Below, piece by piece: positions 7,391 through 15,525 of a stretch of DNA of 28,052 nucleotides. Within the stretch, counting starts at the first letter, position 1, and the number at the start of each line of letters is the position of its first letter. The stretch spans positions 1 through 28,052 of the forward strand of contig CAYLTU010000039.1 of assembly GCA_964386465.1 (NCBI GenBank), in the 5' to 3' direction. The stretch is from GCA-2717185 sp964386465. Its GTDB lineage: Bacteria; Pseudomonadota; Alphaproteobacteria; UBA8366; GCA-2717185. A model generated the notes under the pieces. That model saw only the letters and a list, made by a program, of their open reading frames with translations, was not told the origin of the DNA and made no database searches. The position numbers and the translations under genes were made by a program.

Positions 7391-8673
7391 GCGGCCGGCT
7401 CGTCCAGCGCCATGCGCTCCAGCCCGCCCATATAGGGCCGCAAGGCCTCCGGGACGGTCACCGAACCGTCTTCGTTCTGATAGTTCTCCAATACGGCGAT
7501 CATGGTGCGGCCAACAGCCAATCCTGAGCCGTTAAGGGTATGGACGAAGCGGGTGCCTTTCTCGCCGCGCGGCCGGAAGCGCGCCTTCATGCGCCGTGCC
7601 TGGAAGTCACCGCAATTGGAGCAGCTGGAAATTTCCCGGTAGGTGCCCTGCCCCGGCAGCCAGACCTCGATGTCGTAGGTCTTTCGGGCGCCGAACCCCA
7701 TATCCCCGGTACACAGGACGACGACCCGGTAGGGCAGGCCGAGCCGCTTCAACACCTCTTCCGCGCACCCGGTCATCCGCTCCAATTCCGCGTCCGACCC
7801 GTCCGGGTGCGTGACGCAGACCATTTCCACCTTGCTGAACTGGTGCTGGCGCAGCATGCCGCGCGTGTCCTTGCCCGCCGCCCCCGCTTCCGAGCGGAAA
7901 CATTGCGTCCAGGCGGTCATGCGCAGCGGCAGATCGCCTTCGTCGAGAATACCGTCGGCGGCCAGATTGGTGAGCGTCACCTCGGCGGTCGGTATCAGCC
8001 AATAATCGTCCGCGGTACGATAAAGATCTTCGGCGAACTTCGGCAGCTGGCCCGTGCCGTACAACGCATCTTCGCGGACCAGGACGGGCGTCACGGTTTC
8101 GCTGAACCCGTGTTCCTGGGTATGCAAATCCAGCATGAAGGCGGCAAGCGCGCGTTCCAGCCGCGCCAACGCGCCGCGCAACACCACGAAGCGCGCACCG
8201 GACAGGCGCGCCGCGGCGCCAAAATCCATCTGGCCCAACGCCTCGCCGATATCGAAATGCTCCTTCGGCTCGAAATCAAAGGCCGGCCTGTCGCCAATAA
8301 GGCGCACCTCCCGGTTGTCGTCCTCGCTATCACCGTCCGGCGTATCGTCCGCCGGCAAATTCGGAAGGCCTTCGAGAATTTCGACGAGCTCGGCATCCAG
8401 AGCCTTCTCCGACGCCTCGTTGTCCGCGATCCCGTCTTTCAGGCTCTGCACTTCCTCGATCAGCGCCGCGGCGTCCTCGCCCTTGCGCTTGGCTTCGCCG
8501 ACCTGCTTGGAGGCCGCGTTGCGCCTTGTCAGCATCTCCTGCAAGGCAGTCTGCGCGGCGCGGCGGCGGCTGTCGAGATCGAGGATTTGCGGCGACATCG
8601 GCGCAATGCCGCGTCGTTCCAGTCCTCGGTCGAATGCCTCCGGCGCTTCCCGGATCAGCCGCAAATCGTGCAT
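7387..8673 (-). CDS. serS: Seryl-tRNA synthetase
   Basis: This class II synthetase charges tRNA-Ser (and tRNA-Sec where present). The 428 residues have the usual order: an N-terminal two-helix coiled-coil arm (about 25-110) that holds the long variable arm of tRNA-Ser, then the catalytic core with TAEVTLTN, motif 2 (FRSEAGAAGKDTRGMLR), and motif 3 (GSGLAVGRTMIAVLENYQ). The C-terminus VPEALRPYMGG is the standard ending. It is the first gene of serS-surE-pcm-nlpD and probably has its own promoter in the 76-nt gap after tatC. Confidence 0.97.
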   Translation of the reverse strand: MHDLRLIREAPEAFDRGLERRGIAPMSPQILDLDSRRRAAQTALQEMLTRRNAASKQVGEAKRKGEDAAALIEEVQSLKDGIADNEASEKALDAELVEILEGLPNLPADDTPDGDSEDDNREVRLIGDRPAFDFEPKEHFDIGEALGQMDFGAAARLSGARFVVLRGALARLERALAAFMLDLHTQEHGFSETVTPVLVREDALYGTGQLPKFAEDLYRTADDYWLIPTAEVTLTNLAADGILDEGDLPLRMTAWTQCFRSEAGAAGKDTRGMLRQHQFSKVEMVCVTHPDGSDAELERMTGCAEEVLKRLGLPYRVVVLCTGDMGFGARKTYDIEVWLPGQGTYREISSCSNCGDFQARRMKARFRPRGEKGTRFVHTLNGSGLAVGRTMIAVLENYQNEDGSVTVPEALRPYMGGLERMALDEPAA

Positions 8674-8698
8674 TGGAATCCCTCGAATTCGCAGGGAC

Positions 8699-8727
8699 GT
8701 TATAGGTTACGGATGTGCGCTGGTCCA
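8699..8727 (-). promoter_or_regulatory. Probable promoter of serS-surE-pcm-nlpD
   Basis: On the minus strand TGGACC (8727-8722), a 17-nt spacer and TATAAC (8704-8699) place a start near 8692, about 19 nt before the serS ATG. The -10 box matches consensus at 5/6. The gap after tatC holds no other feature. Confidence 0.5.
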
Positions 8728-8749
8728 GATTGGAGACCGGCGCGACACG

Positions 8750-9544
8750 TTATGTTTCGGCTGCTTCCGCCTCTTCTTCGGCTTCCTCGCGCTTCTTTTC
8801 CACGAACTTCGCGCAGAGGATCGAAATTTCGTAAAGCAGGATGATCGGTATCGCGAGGCCCAGTTGGCTGATCGGATCGGGGGGCGTCAGGACGGCGGCC
8901 GCGATGAAGGCTATCAAAATCGCGTAACGCCGGTTCTTGCGCATTCCCGCCGTGCTGATGAAGCCGATTTTGACCAAGAGCGTCAGGACGACCGGCAGTT
9001 CGAAACTCAGTCCGAACGCGAACACCAACCGCATCACGAGCGACAGGTACTCGTTGACTTTCGGTTCCAACTGGATGGCGAGCGGCCCCTCCGCCGCCGA
9101 CTGTTCGAAACCGGCGAAAAAATTCCAGGCCACGGGAAGCACGACGTAATAGACGAACGCACCGCCGACGAAGAACAACACGGGTGTCGCGACCAGAAAC
9201 GGCAGGAACGCACGCTTCTCGTTCTTGTAAAGACCGGGCGCGACGAACACCCAAAGCTGATTGGCGATCATCGGAAATGAAACGAAGGCGCCGACGAAAA
9301 ATGCGATCTTGATTTCCGTGAAGAACTTTTCCGTCAACGCCGTGTAGATAAGCCGCCGTGCTTCCTCGCCCTCCCATAGATCGGCGAGCGGCTGAACGAG
9401 AAAATTGAACACCGGGCCGGCGAAGTAGAAGGAAACGATAAAGCAGAGGACGAAAGCGCCCACCGACCACATGAGCCTGGTCCTGAGCTCGACCAGATGC
9501 TCGAGCAACGGCATCTTGCCTTCTTGTTGTTCGCTTTCCGCCAT
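8750..9544 (-). CDS. tatC: Sec-independent protein translocase TatC
   Basis: TatC is the six-span core of the twin-arginine translocase and, with TatB, binds the signal peptides of folded substrates. The 264 residues open with the conserved MPLLEHLVELRTRL amphipathic segment (about 10-23), have six hydrophobic stretches, and carry the loop motif VAPGLYKNEKR containing the conserved Glu. The C-terminal tail is strongly acidic (EEAEEEAEAAET), which is not needed for the family call. It starts 3 nt after tatB ends. Confidence 0.97.
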   Translation of the reverse strand: MAESEQQEGKMPLLEHLVELRTRLMWSVGAFVLCFIVSFYFAGPVFNFLVQPLADLWEGEEARRLIYTALTEKFFTEIKIAFFVGAFVSFPMIANQLWVFVAPGLYKNEKRAFLPFLVATPVLFFVGGAFVYYVVLPVAWNFFAGFEQSAAEGPLAIQLEPKVNEYLSLVMRLVFAFGLSFELPVVLTLLVKIGFISTAGMRKNRRYAILIAFIAAAVLTPPDPISQLGLAIPIILLYEISILCAKFVEKKREEAEEEAEAAET

Positions 9545-9547
9545 GGC

Positions 9548-9952
9548 TTAGTTGCCCGCCGCCCGCGGCGGTTCCGGGAGAGATTCCGGCTTCTCTTCGC
9601 TATCGTCCTGCTCGGCGACCTTTGCAGGCTCTTCCGCCAAAACCTTCGCGTCGTCGACCGGTTCGGCTATCTCACGAATCGTATTCGTCATCTCGCCGGT
9701 CGGATCGATGGATTCTTCCATCTCGCGTTCGAGATCGAAATCCTGCGCCTCGGCAAGCTGCTTTTTTATATCGTCCAGCTCTGCTTCCCGGGCGATATCG
9801 TCAATGCTCGACTGAAATTCGCGGGCCATATCTTTGACCTTGCGGACCCACAAGGTCACAGTCCGCAACACGCGCGGGATTTCCTTCGGTCCGACCACGA
9901 TAATCGTGATCACCGCGATGACGAATAGCTCCTGCCAACCGACATCAAGCAT
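9548..9952 (-). CDS. tatB: Sec-independent protein translocase TatB
   Basis: TatB forms the signal-peptide receptor with TatC. The 134 residues show a single N-terminal membrane helix (MLDVGWQELFVIAVITIIVV), the hinge GPKEIPRVLRT, an amphipathic helix (VRKVKDMAREFQSSIDDI) and a long charged tail. The GPKEIP hinge and the tail length separate it from TatA. It lies 35 nt after tatA and 3 nt before tatC. Confidence 0.95.
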   Translation of the reverse strand: MLDVGWQELFVIAVITIIVVGPKEIPRVLRTVTLWVRKVKDMAREFQSSIDDIAREAELDDIKKQLAEAQDFDLEREMEESIDPTGEMTNTIREIAEPVDDAKVLAEEPAKVAEQDDSEEKPESLPEPPRAAGN

Positions 9953-9987
9953 TGCGGCGTTTCATCGTGCCGACGCGCCCAGGCCCG

Positions 9988-10230
9988 TCAGGACTTCGCG
10001 GTGGAATCTTTCGTCGAAGGATCCGCTGCCCCGTCGCGTATCGATTCGGTTTCAATGGCTTTGGCACCATCTTCCGCAACGGCATCACCTTCGTCTTTAA
10101 CGTTCTTTTTGAAAGATTTCAGTCCTTTACCGAAATCTCCCATCAGGCTGGAAATCTTTCCCTTTCCCCCGAACAGGACAAGCACGACCACCAGAACGAT
10201 GAGCCAATGCCAGATACTGAATGCACCCAT
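9988..10230 (-). CDS. tatA: Sec-independent protein translocase TatA
   Basis: TatA oligomerises to form the transport path of the twin-arginine translocase. The 80 residues have the short N-terminal helix (FSIWHWLIVLVVVLVLF), the FGGKGKISSLMGDFGKGLKSFKK hinge and amphipathic helix in family order, and a charged tail. It is the first gene of tatABC and has a plausible promoter about 50 nt upstream. Confidence 0.96.
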   Translation of the reverse strand: MGAFSIWHWLIVLVVVLVLFGGKGKISSLMGDFGKGLKSFKKNVKDEGDAVAEDGAKAIETESIRDGAADPSTKDSTAKS

Positions 10231-10282
10231 TCGTCTTATCCCTAACCGTTAAAGGCGGTGCTCCGCCCGATTTGCGCGCCGG

Positions 10283-10311
10283 AATATCGCAGAAACAGAC
10301 ATCCGTCGCAA
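10283..10311 (-). promoter_or_regulatory. Probable promoter of tatABC
   Basis: On the minus strand TTGCGA (10311-10306) is spaced 17 nt from GATATT (10288-10283). The predicted start is near 10276, giving a leader of about 46 nt before tatA. It separates tatABC from the long operon upstream. Confidence 0.42.
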
Positions 10312-10312
10312 C

Positions 10313-10345
10313 GAAAGCGCGCCAGCGCGCGCGCCGATCGCTTTC
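10313..10345 (-). terminator. Possible hairpin ending the dgt-to-ABC operon
   Basis: GAAAGCG (10313-10319) and CGCTTTC (10339-10345) are perfect inverted arms around a GC-rich 19-nt loop with further self-complementarity. The hairpin begins 7 nt after the ABC gene ends and lies just upstream of the tatA promoter. There is no T-run, so a classical intrinsic terminator is not shown. Confidence 0.3.
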
Positions 10346-10352
10346 AATATAG

Positions 10353-11447
10353 TCAGTTTGTTGGAAAAACAAAGGCTTGTGAGTGGTCCAACTCAACCGA
10401 CAGCATCGCGTTCTCCGGTGGAAGGAAGCGGCCGGGCATTCGGGAATGCAAGTGCAGTTCCTGCCCATCCGTTAAATCGATGCGCAGGTGGATCAGACTG
10501 GTCCGCCCCAGCATCCTCGACGCGATAACCCTGACGGCGCGATTCGGGTCGACGCCTTCGTGGATCGGCGCCAATCGGAGCGCCTCCGGCCGCACCAATA
10601 TATCGACTTCCACCCCTTCGCCCAGGTCGCGCGACGGCAGATCACCGAACGGCGTCGCGACCTGGCCGCCCTGCACGATCCCGGCAATGCGGTTCACCTC
10701 GCCGAAGAACTCCGCGACGAAAGCGTTGACCGGATGGCAATACAGCTCCACTGGCGTTCCGAACTGCACCAGCCGACCGCGCCGCATGACCGCAATCTTG
10801 TCCGCCATGAACATGGCCTCTTCGGCGTCATGCGTGACCATGAGCGTACCGGCCCCGCTGTGGTTGAGCGCATGCAGCGTGTTGTCGCGGACCTGATCGC
10901 GCATCCGCGCGTCGAGGCTGGAAAAGGGTTCGTCGAGCAGTATGACGTGCGGTCGCGGCGCCATGGAACGCGCCAGCGCGACCCGCTGCTGCTGGCCCCC
11001 CGATAGTTCGTGCGGGAACCGCTCGGCGGCCCGGGCCAGATTGACCTGTAACAGCACCTCCGCGACACGATCCTTCCGCGCCCTGCCGGAAAGGTTCTGC
11101 AACCCAAATGCGACGTTCTCGGCTACACTCAGATGCGGAAACAGAGCATAGTCCTGGAATAGGAAACCGACATTCCGGCGCTCCGGTGGCATTTCCCGGC
11201 TCGGGTCGGCGATGACGGCGCCGTCCAAAAGCACGCGACCCTGCTGCAGCCGCTCGAGTCCGGCCGCGATACGCAACGCGGTCGTCTTTCCACAACCCGA
11301 CGGGCCGAGCAGGCAGACGACCTCCCCCGCTGAGACCGACAGGCTCAGCGCTTCGATCGCGATCACCGAACCATAATCGTGGCGGACTTCCTCCAGCGCC
11401 AAAACGGCCGGCGCGTCATCCGCAGCGGAGTCGTCCGACGATGTCAC
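10353..11447 (-). CDS. ABC transporter ATP-binding protein, FbpC/PotA-like, without adjacent permease
   Basis: This is an importer-type ABC ATPase. Visible motifs, numbered from the chosen start, are Walker A GPSGCGKTT (about 48-56), Q-loop FLFQDYALFPHLSV (Gln98), signature LSGGQQQR (about 148), Walker B VILLDEPFSSLDA (about 168) and the switch His206 in MVTHDAEEAM. A C-terminal TOBE-like domain follows (about 235-364), as in iron(III), spermidine or sulfate importers. The GTG at 11447 is chosen because AAGG lies eight bases upstream and it gives 364 residues; the frame stays open further into scpB. No permease or binding protein is near, so the substrate is unknown; FbpC-type ferric iron uptake is the nearest family guess. 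Confidence 0.85.
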   Translation of the reverse strand: MTSSDDSAADDAPAVLALEEVRHDYGSVIAIEALSLSVSAGEVVCLLGPSGCGKTTALRIAAGLERLQQGRVLLDGAVIADPSREMPPERRNVGFLFQDYALFPHLSVAENVAFGLQNLSGRARKDRVAEVLLQVNLARAAERFPHELSGGQQQRVALARSMAPRPHVILLDEPFSSLDARMRDQVRDNTLHALNHSGAGTLMVTHDAEEAMFMADKIAVMRRGRLVQFGTPVELYCHPVNAFVAEFFGEVNRIAGIVQGGQVATPFGDLPSRDLGEGVEVDILVRPEALRLAPIHEGVDPNRAVRVIASRMLGRTSLIHLRIDLTDGQELHLHSRMPGRFLPPENAMLSVELDHSQAFVFPTN

Positions 11448-11457
11448 GATCGCGGCC

Positions 11458-12090
11458 TTACTCGTCCAGCGGGATCGCCGCGTCGGGCTCGACCGCCTCA
11501 TAGGGCTCGTCATCAGCCTCCTGGACATCGGTTTCACCTTCCGCGCTCACGAGCCCCAGGCCGGGCCGGCGGTCAAGCAGTCCCGCGGCCTTCAATTCCT
11601 CGACGCCAGGCAGCGCCTTCACGCTCTCCAGTCCGAAATGGTCCAGGAACTCGTCGGACACGCCCCACGTCACGGGCCGGCCCGGCGTGCGACGCCGGCC
11701 GCGCGGTTTGATCCATTTCGCTTCGAGGAGAATATCCAGCGTGCCTCGGCTCGTGGTCACGCCGCGAATTTCCTCGATCTCGGCCCGGGTGACCGGCTGG
11801 TGGTAGGCGATGATCGCTAGCGTCTCCAGCGCGGCGCGTGACATCTTGCGTTGCACCGTCTTCTTCAACCTCAGAAGCGGGCCCAGGTCCGGCGCCGTCC
11901 TGAAGGCCCAGCGTACGCCCACCTGGACCAGGTGAACGCCGCGATTGGCGTATTGTCCGCGCAATTCTTCGAGCATACCCGGCAGATCCGCATCTTCCGG
12001 CATCCGCGCCGTCAGATCGCGTTCTGACAGGGGCTCGCTCGAACCGAACAGAATCGCTTCCAGCAGGCGTAGTAGTTCGAATCTATCCAT
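11458..12090 (-). CDS. scpB: Segregation and condensation protein B
   Basis: ScpB is the winged-helix (kite) subunit that, with ScpA and SMC, forms the bacterial condensin complex. The 210 residues open MDRFELLRLLEAILFGSSE, the family start. The conserved central segment includes ALETLAIIAYHQPVTRAEIEEIRGV and GRRRTPGRPVTWGVSDEFLDHFGL. The C-terminus is acidic. The ATG at 12090 overlaps the scpA stop by 8 nt; in-frame ATGs at 12102 and 12120 are alternatives. No smc gene is in the window. Confidence 0.94.
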   Translation of the reverse strand: MDRFELLRLLEAILFGSSEPLSERDLTARMPEDADLPGMLEELRGQYANRGVHLVQVGVRWAFRTAPDLGPLLRLKKTVQRKMSRAALETLAIIAYHQPVTRAEIEEIRGVTTSRGTLDILLEAKWIKPRGRRRTPGRPVTWGVSDEFLDHFGLESVKALPGVEELKAAGLLDRRPGLGLVSAEGETDVQEADDEPYEAVEPDAAIPLDE

Positions 12091-12910
12091 CGTCCGAAGC
12101 ATCCTGCCGTGCCCGTACATAGATCGGTGCGAAAGTCTGGGATTGATTGAGTTGCAGTTTGCCTTGCCGCGCCAGCTCCAGACTGGCCGCGAATGTCGAC
12201 GCGATGGCGGAGCGCATCACCAGCTCGTCACCGATGCCTTCCGGCAGGAAGCGGGACAACGTCGTCCAGTCGGGCGCATGCCCAAGCAGCTTCACCAGAC
12301 GTTCCAGCGCTTCGTCCATCGAATACAATTTCGCCGGCGTGATCTGCAGGGTCGAGGCACCCTGCCGCTCGCGGATCGCCGCATACACCGTCAGTAGATC
12401 GTAAAGCGACGCGTTGAACATTGTCGTCGTATCGACGATCAGCGGATCCGGTTCGCCGCGCGCATAGAAATCCTGTCCCAGCCGGGATCTTTCCATGAGC
12501 TGCCCGGCCGCCTTGCGCATCGCTCCCAGCCGCTGGAGTTGAAAAGCGAGCCGCGCGGCCAATTCGGCACCGGTCGGTTCATCTTCATCGCCGGTCGACG
12601 GCAGCAGGAGCCGGGATTTCAGGTAGGCGAGCCAAGCCGCCATGACCAGATAGTCCGCGGCAATTTCCAATCGCAGCGCATGCGCCCGGCTGATGAAGGC
12701 GAGGTACTGCTCCGCGAGCCCCAAGATCGAGATTTTGGTGATATCGACCTTGTGCGTCCGCGCCAGGGCCAGCAAAACGTCGATCGGCCCCTCGAACCCG
12801 TCCAGATCGAGAACCAGACTGTCCTCCACCGGCTGTTGGTAGTCCGGTTGCGCTGCTTCGAAGGGCTCTTGATCAGCCCGTCGCGGGGTATCGGGAGGCG
12901 TATCGGCCAT
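12083..12910 (-). CDS. scpA: Segregation and condensation protein A
   Basis: ScpA is the kleisin that bridges the SMC heads in bacterial condensin. The 275 residues have a polar N-terminal leader of about 30, then the kleisin N-domain LVLDLDGFEGPIDVLLALAR with the family motif, followed by KVDITKISILGLAEQYL, ADYLVMAAWLAYLKSRLLLP and a C-terminal winged helix. The ATG at 12910 follows AGGAAGG closely, and that ribosome site contains the TAG stop of the M50 gene, so the two are coupled. The long upstream extension of this frame overlaps the protease gene and is rejected. Confidence 0.95.
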   Translation of the reverse strand: MADTPPDTPRRADQEPFEAAQPDYQQPVEDSLVLDLDGFEGPIDVLLALARTHKVDITKISILGLAEQYLAFISRAHALRLEIAADYLVMAAWLAYLKSRLLLPSTGDEDEPTGAELAARLAFQLQRLGAMRKAAGQLMERSRLGQDFYARGEPDPLIVDTTTMFNASLYDLLTVYAAIRERQGASTLQITPAKLYSMDEALERLVKLLGHAPDWTTLSRFLPEGIGDELVMRSAIASTFAASLELARQGKLQLNQSQTFAPIYVRARQDASDDG

Positions 12911-12918
12911 AAACCTTC

Positions 12919-13611
12919 CTACTGAATGCCGGCGGCGATCGCAATGATTCGAGTGACAAAATTCACCGGTCCGATGACGAGCCATGCGAATGGGTCGATA
13001 TTCTGCCCCAACTGCCTGCTCACCAGCGGAACCACGAACATTATTGCGATGATGATCGCAAAGCCAAACCTTTCCAGCCGGGCGAGAGGCAGCGCCAACG
13101 CCGCTGGGAGTAATCCGACGGCAACACGCCCGCCGTCGAACGGCGGCAGCGGCAGCATGTTGAACACGGCGAGAATGATGTTGAGTTTTATCAGGTTGAT
13201 CAAATTGGCGCTGACCCAGACGGCGGCCTCCGCCGGAAGCAATGGAACCAGGTGCAACAACAGGGCCGCGAGATAGGCCAGGCAGAAATTCATCGCCGGC
13301 CCCGCGGCGGCCACGATAACCATAGACCGTCGCGGATCGCGCAGGCGTCGAAAATTGACCGGGACCGGTTTCGCCCATCCAAAAAGGAAGGGTGCGGAAG
13401 AGATCAGCAGAAGCGCCGGTAGCAGGATCGTGCCCACTGGATCGATGTGCCGTATGGGGTTGAAACTGACTCGGCCAAGTACCTTCGCCGTCTCGTCGCC
13501 GAGTTTCCAGGCGGTCCAGCCATGCGCCGCTTCGTGCAAAGTGACCGCCAGCAGCACCGGCACGATCCAGACGGATGCGGTATACGCGATATATAAGAAA
13601 TCATCCGCCAC
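12919..13611 (-). CDS. Site-2 protease (M50 family) membrane metalloprotease
   Basis: This is an intramembrane zinc protease of the S2P class. HEAAH at residues 26-30 supplies two His ligands and the catalytic Glu, and NMLPLPPFDGGRV (Asp159) supplies the third ligand. Four to six hydrophobic segments are visible in 230 residues. It lacks a PDZ domain, so it belongs to the compact minimal S2P group rather than RseP. The start is a GTG at 13611 overlapping the nagZ stop by 11 nt. The stop sits in the scpA ribosome site. The substrate is unknown. Confidence 0.92.
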   Translation of the reverse strand: MADDFLYIAYTASVWIVPVLLAVTLHEAAHGWTAWKLGDETAKVLGRVSFNPIRHIDPVGTILLPALLLISSAPFLFGWAKPVPVNFRRLRDPRRSMVIVAAAGPAMNFCLAYLAALLLHLVPLLPAEAAVWVSANLINLIKLNIILAVFNMLPLPPFDGGRVAVGLLPAALALPLARLERFGFAIIIAIMFVVPLVSRQLGQNIDPFAWLVIGPVNFVTRIIAIAAGIQ

Positions 13612-14635
13612 GCAGCGGCTCCCGAGCCATCAATTCTTCGAAACGGGCTTCGGCATCTCCAAGCGGTTCGATCGCAACCAAAAGGTCTAAAGCACGCGCC
13701 ATGCGCGCCGAAGCTTCTTCAGACAAGGGGCCGCAAGCTTCCAGCACCATCGTCATCTCTTCAATTTCGCCATTGCAGTGCAGCGCAACGTCGCAACCCG
13801 CGTCGCGTGCGGCGGCCGTGCGCATCTTCAGATTGCCGGACAGCGCCTTCATCGAAAGGTCGTCGCTGATGAGCAGACCGTCGAAGCCGATAAAGCCGCG
13901 GATGATCTCGCGAACGATTTTTGCCGATGTGGTTGCCGGCCGCTCCGCGTCGATCGCGCCGTAGACGACATGTGCGGTCATCGCAATTGGCATATCGGAG
14001 AGCGCCCGAAAGGGCTGGAAATCGGATTCCTGCAATTCGCCGCGCGACGCGTCGACGACCGGCAAGGCTTCGTGGCTGTCGAGCATGGCCCGGCCGTGGC
14101 CCGGCACGTGCTTGATAACCGGAACGACCCCGCCGGCGAGCAACCCTTCGCAAGTTGACCGGCCAAGCGCCGCGACCGTCTCGACACCCGCGCCGAACGA
14201 GCGATCGCCGATAATCTGATGAGCGCCCGAGAACTGAAGATCGAGAACCGGGGCGCAATCGACGTTGATACCAAGATTTTCGAGATCTTGGGCGAGCAAC
14301 CGGCCGTTCAACCGCGCGGCCTCGCAGCCGGCTTCCGGATCGGTATCATACAGGGCGCCGATTCGCGTGGCTTCCGGCGCGGCCCGCCAGAACGGCGGCC
14401 GCAGCCTGGCAACTCGGCCACCTTCCTGGTCGATAAGAACGGGAGCGCCGCCGCGCCCGACACAATCCCGAAGATCTGCGATTAGCGCGCGGACCTGTTC
14501 CGGCGATTTGACATTGCGGGCGAACAAGATGAACCCGAGCGGATCGGCATCCCGAAACAACTGCCGTTCCTCATCCGTCAATGAAAGACCGGCGCAGCCG
14601 AGAATGGCCGCGCTGTGTTTCGTCTCAGTTCCCAC
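13601..14635 (-). CDS. nagZ: Beta-N-acetylhexosaminidase NagZ
   Basis: NagZ is a cytoplasmic glycoside hydrolase family 3 enzyme that removes N-acetylglucosamine from anhydromuropeptides during peptidoglycan recycling. The 344 residues carry the NagZ loop KHVPGHG (175-181) with DSH (186-188), whose Asp-His pair acts as general acid/base, and the nucleophile Asp258 in ISDDLSM. VLIDQEGGRVARL near residue 66 is the family substrate-binding strand. The start is a GTG at 14635, 2 nt after the SPOR gene stop. Confidence 0.95.
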   Translation of the reverse strand: MGTETKHSAAILGCAGLSLTDEERQLFRDADPLGFILFARNVKSPEQVRALIADLRDCVGRGGAPVLIDQEGGRVARLRPPFWRAAPEATRIGALYDTDPEAGCEAARLNGRLLAQDLENLGINVDCAPVLDLQFSGAHQIIGDRSFGAGVETVAALGRSTCEGLLAGGVVPVIKHVPGHGRAMLDSHEALPVVDASRGELQESDFQPFRALSDMPIAMTAHVVYGAIDAERPATTSAKIVREIIRGFIGFDGLLISDDLSMKALSGNLKMRTAAARDAGCDVALHCNGEIEEMTMVLEACGPLSEEASARMARALDLLVAIEPLGDAEARFEELMAREPLRGG

Positions 14636-14637
14636 GA

Positions 14638-15525
14638 TTACGGCCTAATCACCAGGCAGCCGACCTTCTTCTGCTTGAGCGAATCGCAAATACGTTTCGC
14701 GGCCGCCTTGTCTTTCAGAGGCCCAGCCTGAACGCGGAAGTAGACCCCCTTCTTGGCGAGCTCGACACGCTTCACGAGCAAGGAAAGCTTACCGAGGATC
14801 GCACCATGCTGCTTGAGCCGTTTCCGCCACGCCGACTTCGCGGCGGCCTCGGACCGCAGCGAGCCTATCTGAATTCGGTAACCTTTCGACGGGTCCAGCT
14901 TCGGCGCAGCGACGGGAACTTTCGGAACAGGCTTAGGTGTCTTTAAAGCGATTTTTGGCGCTGGTGGCGTCACCTTTTCCGCTTTGGTTTCTTTTGCCAC
15001 GGGCTTGACCTTGGAAGGCAAAGCCTTCGCGACGGCAGGCGCCTTCACAACGGGTTTCGCAGGCGCCGCCGGTACCGACGGCGGCGGTGCCGGCAATTTC
15101 GATGTCGGGGGCGCTTTCGGCATACTCAGCTTGGGTTCCGGCGCCGGCGGCGGTTTGGACTTGCGGGCAATCGGCGCGGGCAATGGTTTTTCGGGCGGCG
15201 GCAACAGCCGCTCCACCTTGCGGCTTCCGGCGGACTTGTCGATCTTGCCATAGACGAGCTTGTCCTGGTCGGCGATGCGCTCGCCGCCCGGGTTTTTCGG
15301 GGCGACCTTACTCGGACCGTCCGGCTTCAAGACTGGCGCCGCGAACTCGCTGCCTTCACGAACGCCGGTACTATAGGCGTACCAGACGACGGCCGCGAAG
15401 CCACCGAGGGTTATTACGGCGAGCACTACCGGCAGTAGGCGACGAATAGAACTGGATGGGGGTTCGGTTTCTTCGGCGTCGAGTTCCTTGAGCTCCGCTT
15501 CGATCGGATCGACGTCGTCGGTCAT
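14638..15525 (-). CDS. SPOR-domain membrane protein
   Basis: This is a bitopic inner-membrane protein. Residues 1-27 are an acidic cytoplasmic tail, 28-51 a single membrane helix, about 60-212 a proline/lysine/alanine-rich periplasmic linker, and about 214-293 a C-terminal SPOR domain (GYRIQIGSLRSEAAAKSAW ... VYFRVQAGPLKDKAAAKRIC). SPOR domains bind glycan strands stripped of stem peptides at the division septum, so a septal role is likely. Its start codon shares one base with the argS stop (TGATG). The position between argS and nagZ is typical of alphaproteobacteria. The linker is low in complexity, so length will vary among relatives. Confidence 0.92.
   Translation of the reverse strand: MTDDVDPIEAELKELDAEETEPPSSSIRRLLPVVLAVITLGGFAAVVWYAYSTGVREGSEFAAPVLKPDGPSKVAPKNPGGERIADQDKLVYGKIDKSAGSRKVERLLPPPEKPLPAPIARKSKPPPAPEPKLSMPKAPPTSKLPAPPPSVPAAPAKPVVKAPAVAKALPSKVKPVAKETKAEKVTPPAPKIALKTPKPVPKVPVAAPKLDPSKGYRIQIGSLRSEAAAKSAWRKRLKQHGAILGKLSLLVKRVELAKKGVYFRVQAGPLKDKAAAKRICDSLKQKKVGCLVIRP

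Noticed and set aside
7540..8844. 434-residue plus-strand frame opposite serS
   Set aside because: It is antisense to SerS and shows no family motifs.
12911..13378. Longer scpA model starting at 13378
   Set aside because: The added 156 codons lie out of frame on the M50 protease gene and lack family similarity; the ATG at 12910 has an excellent ribosome site.
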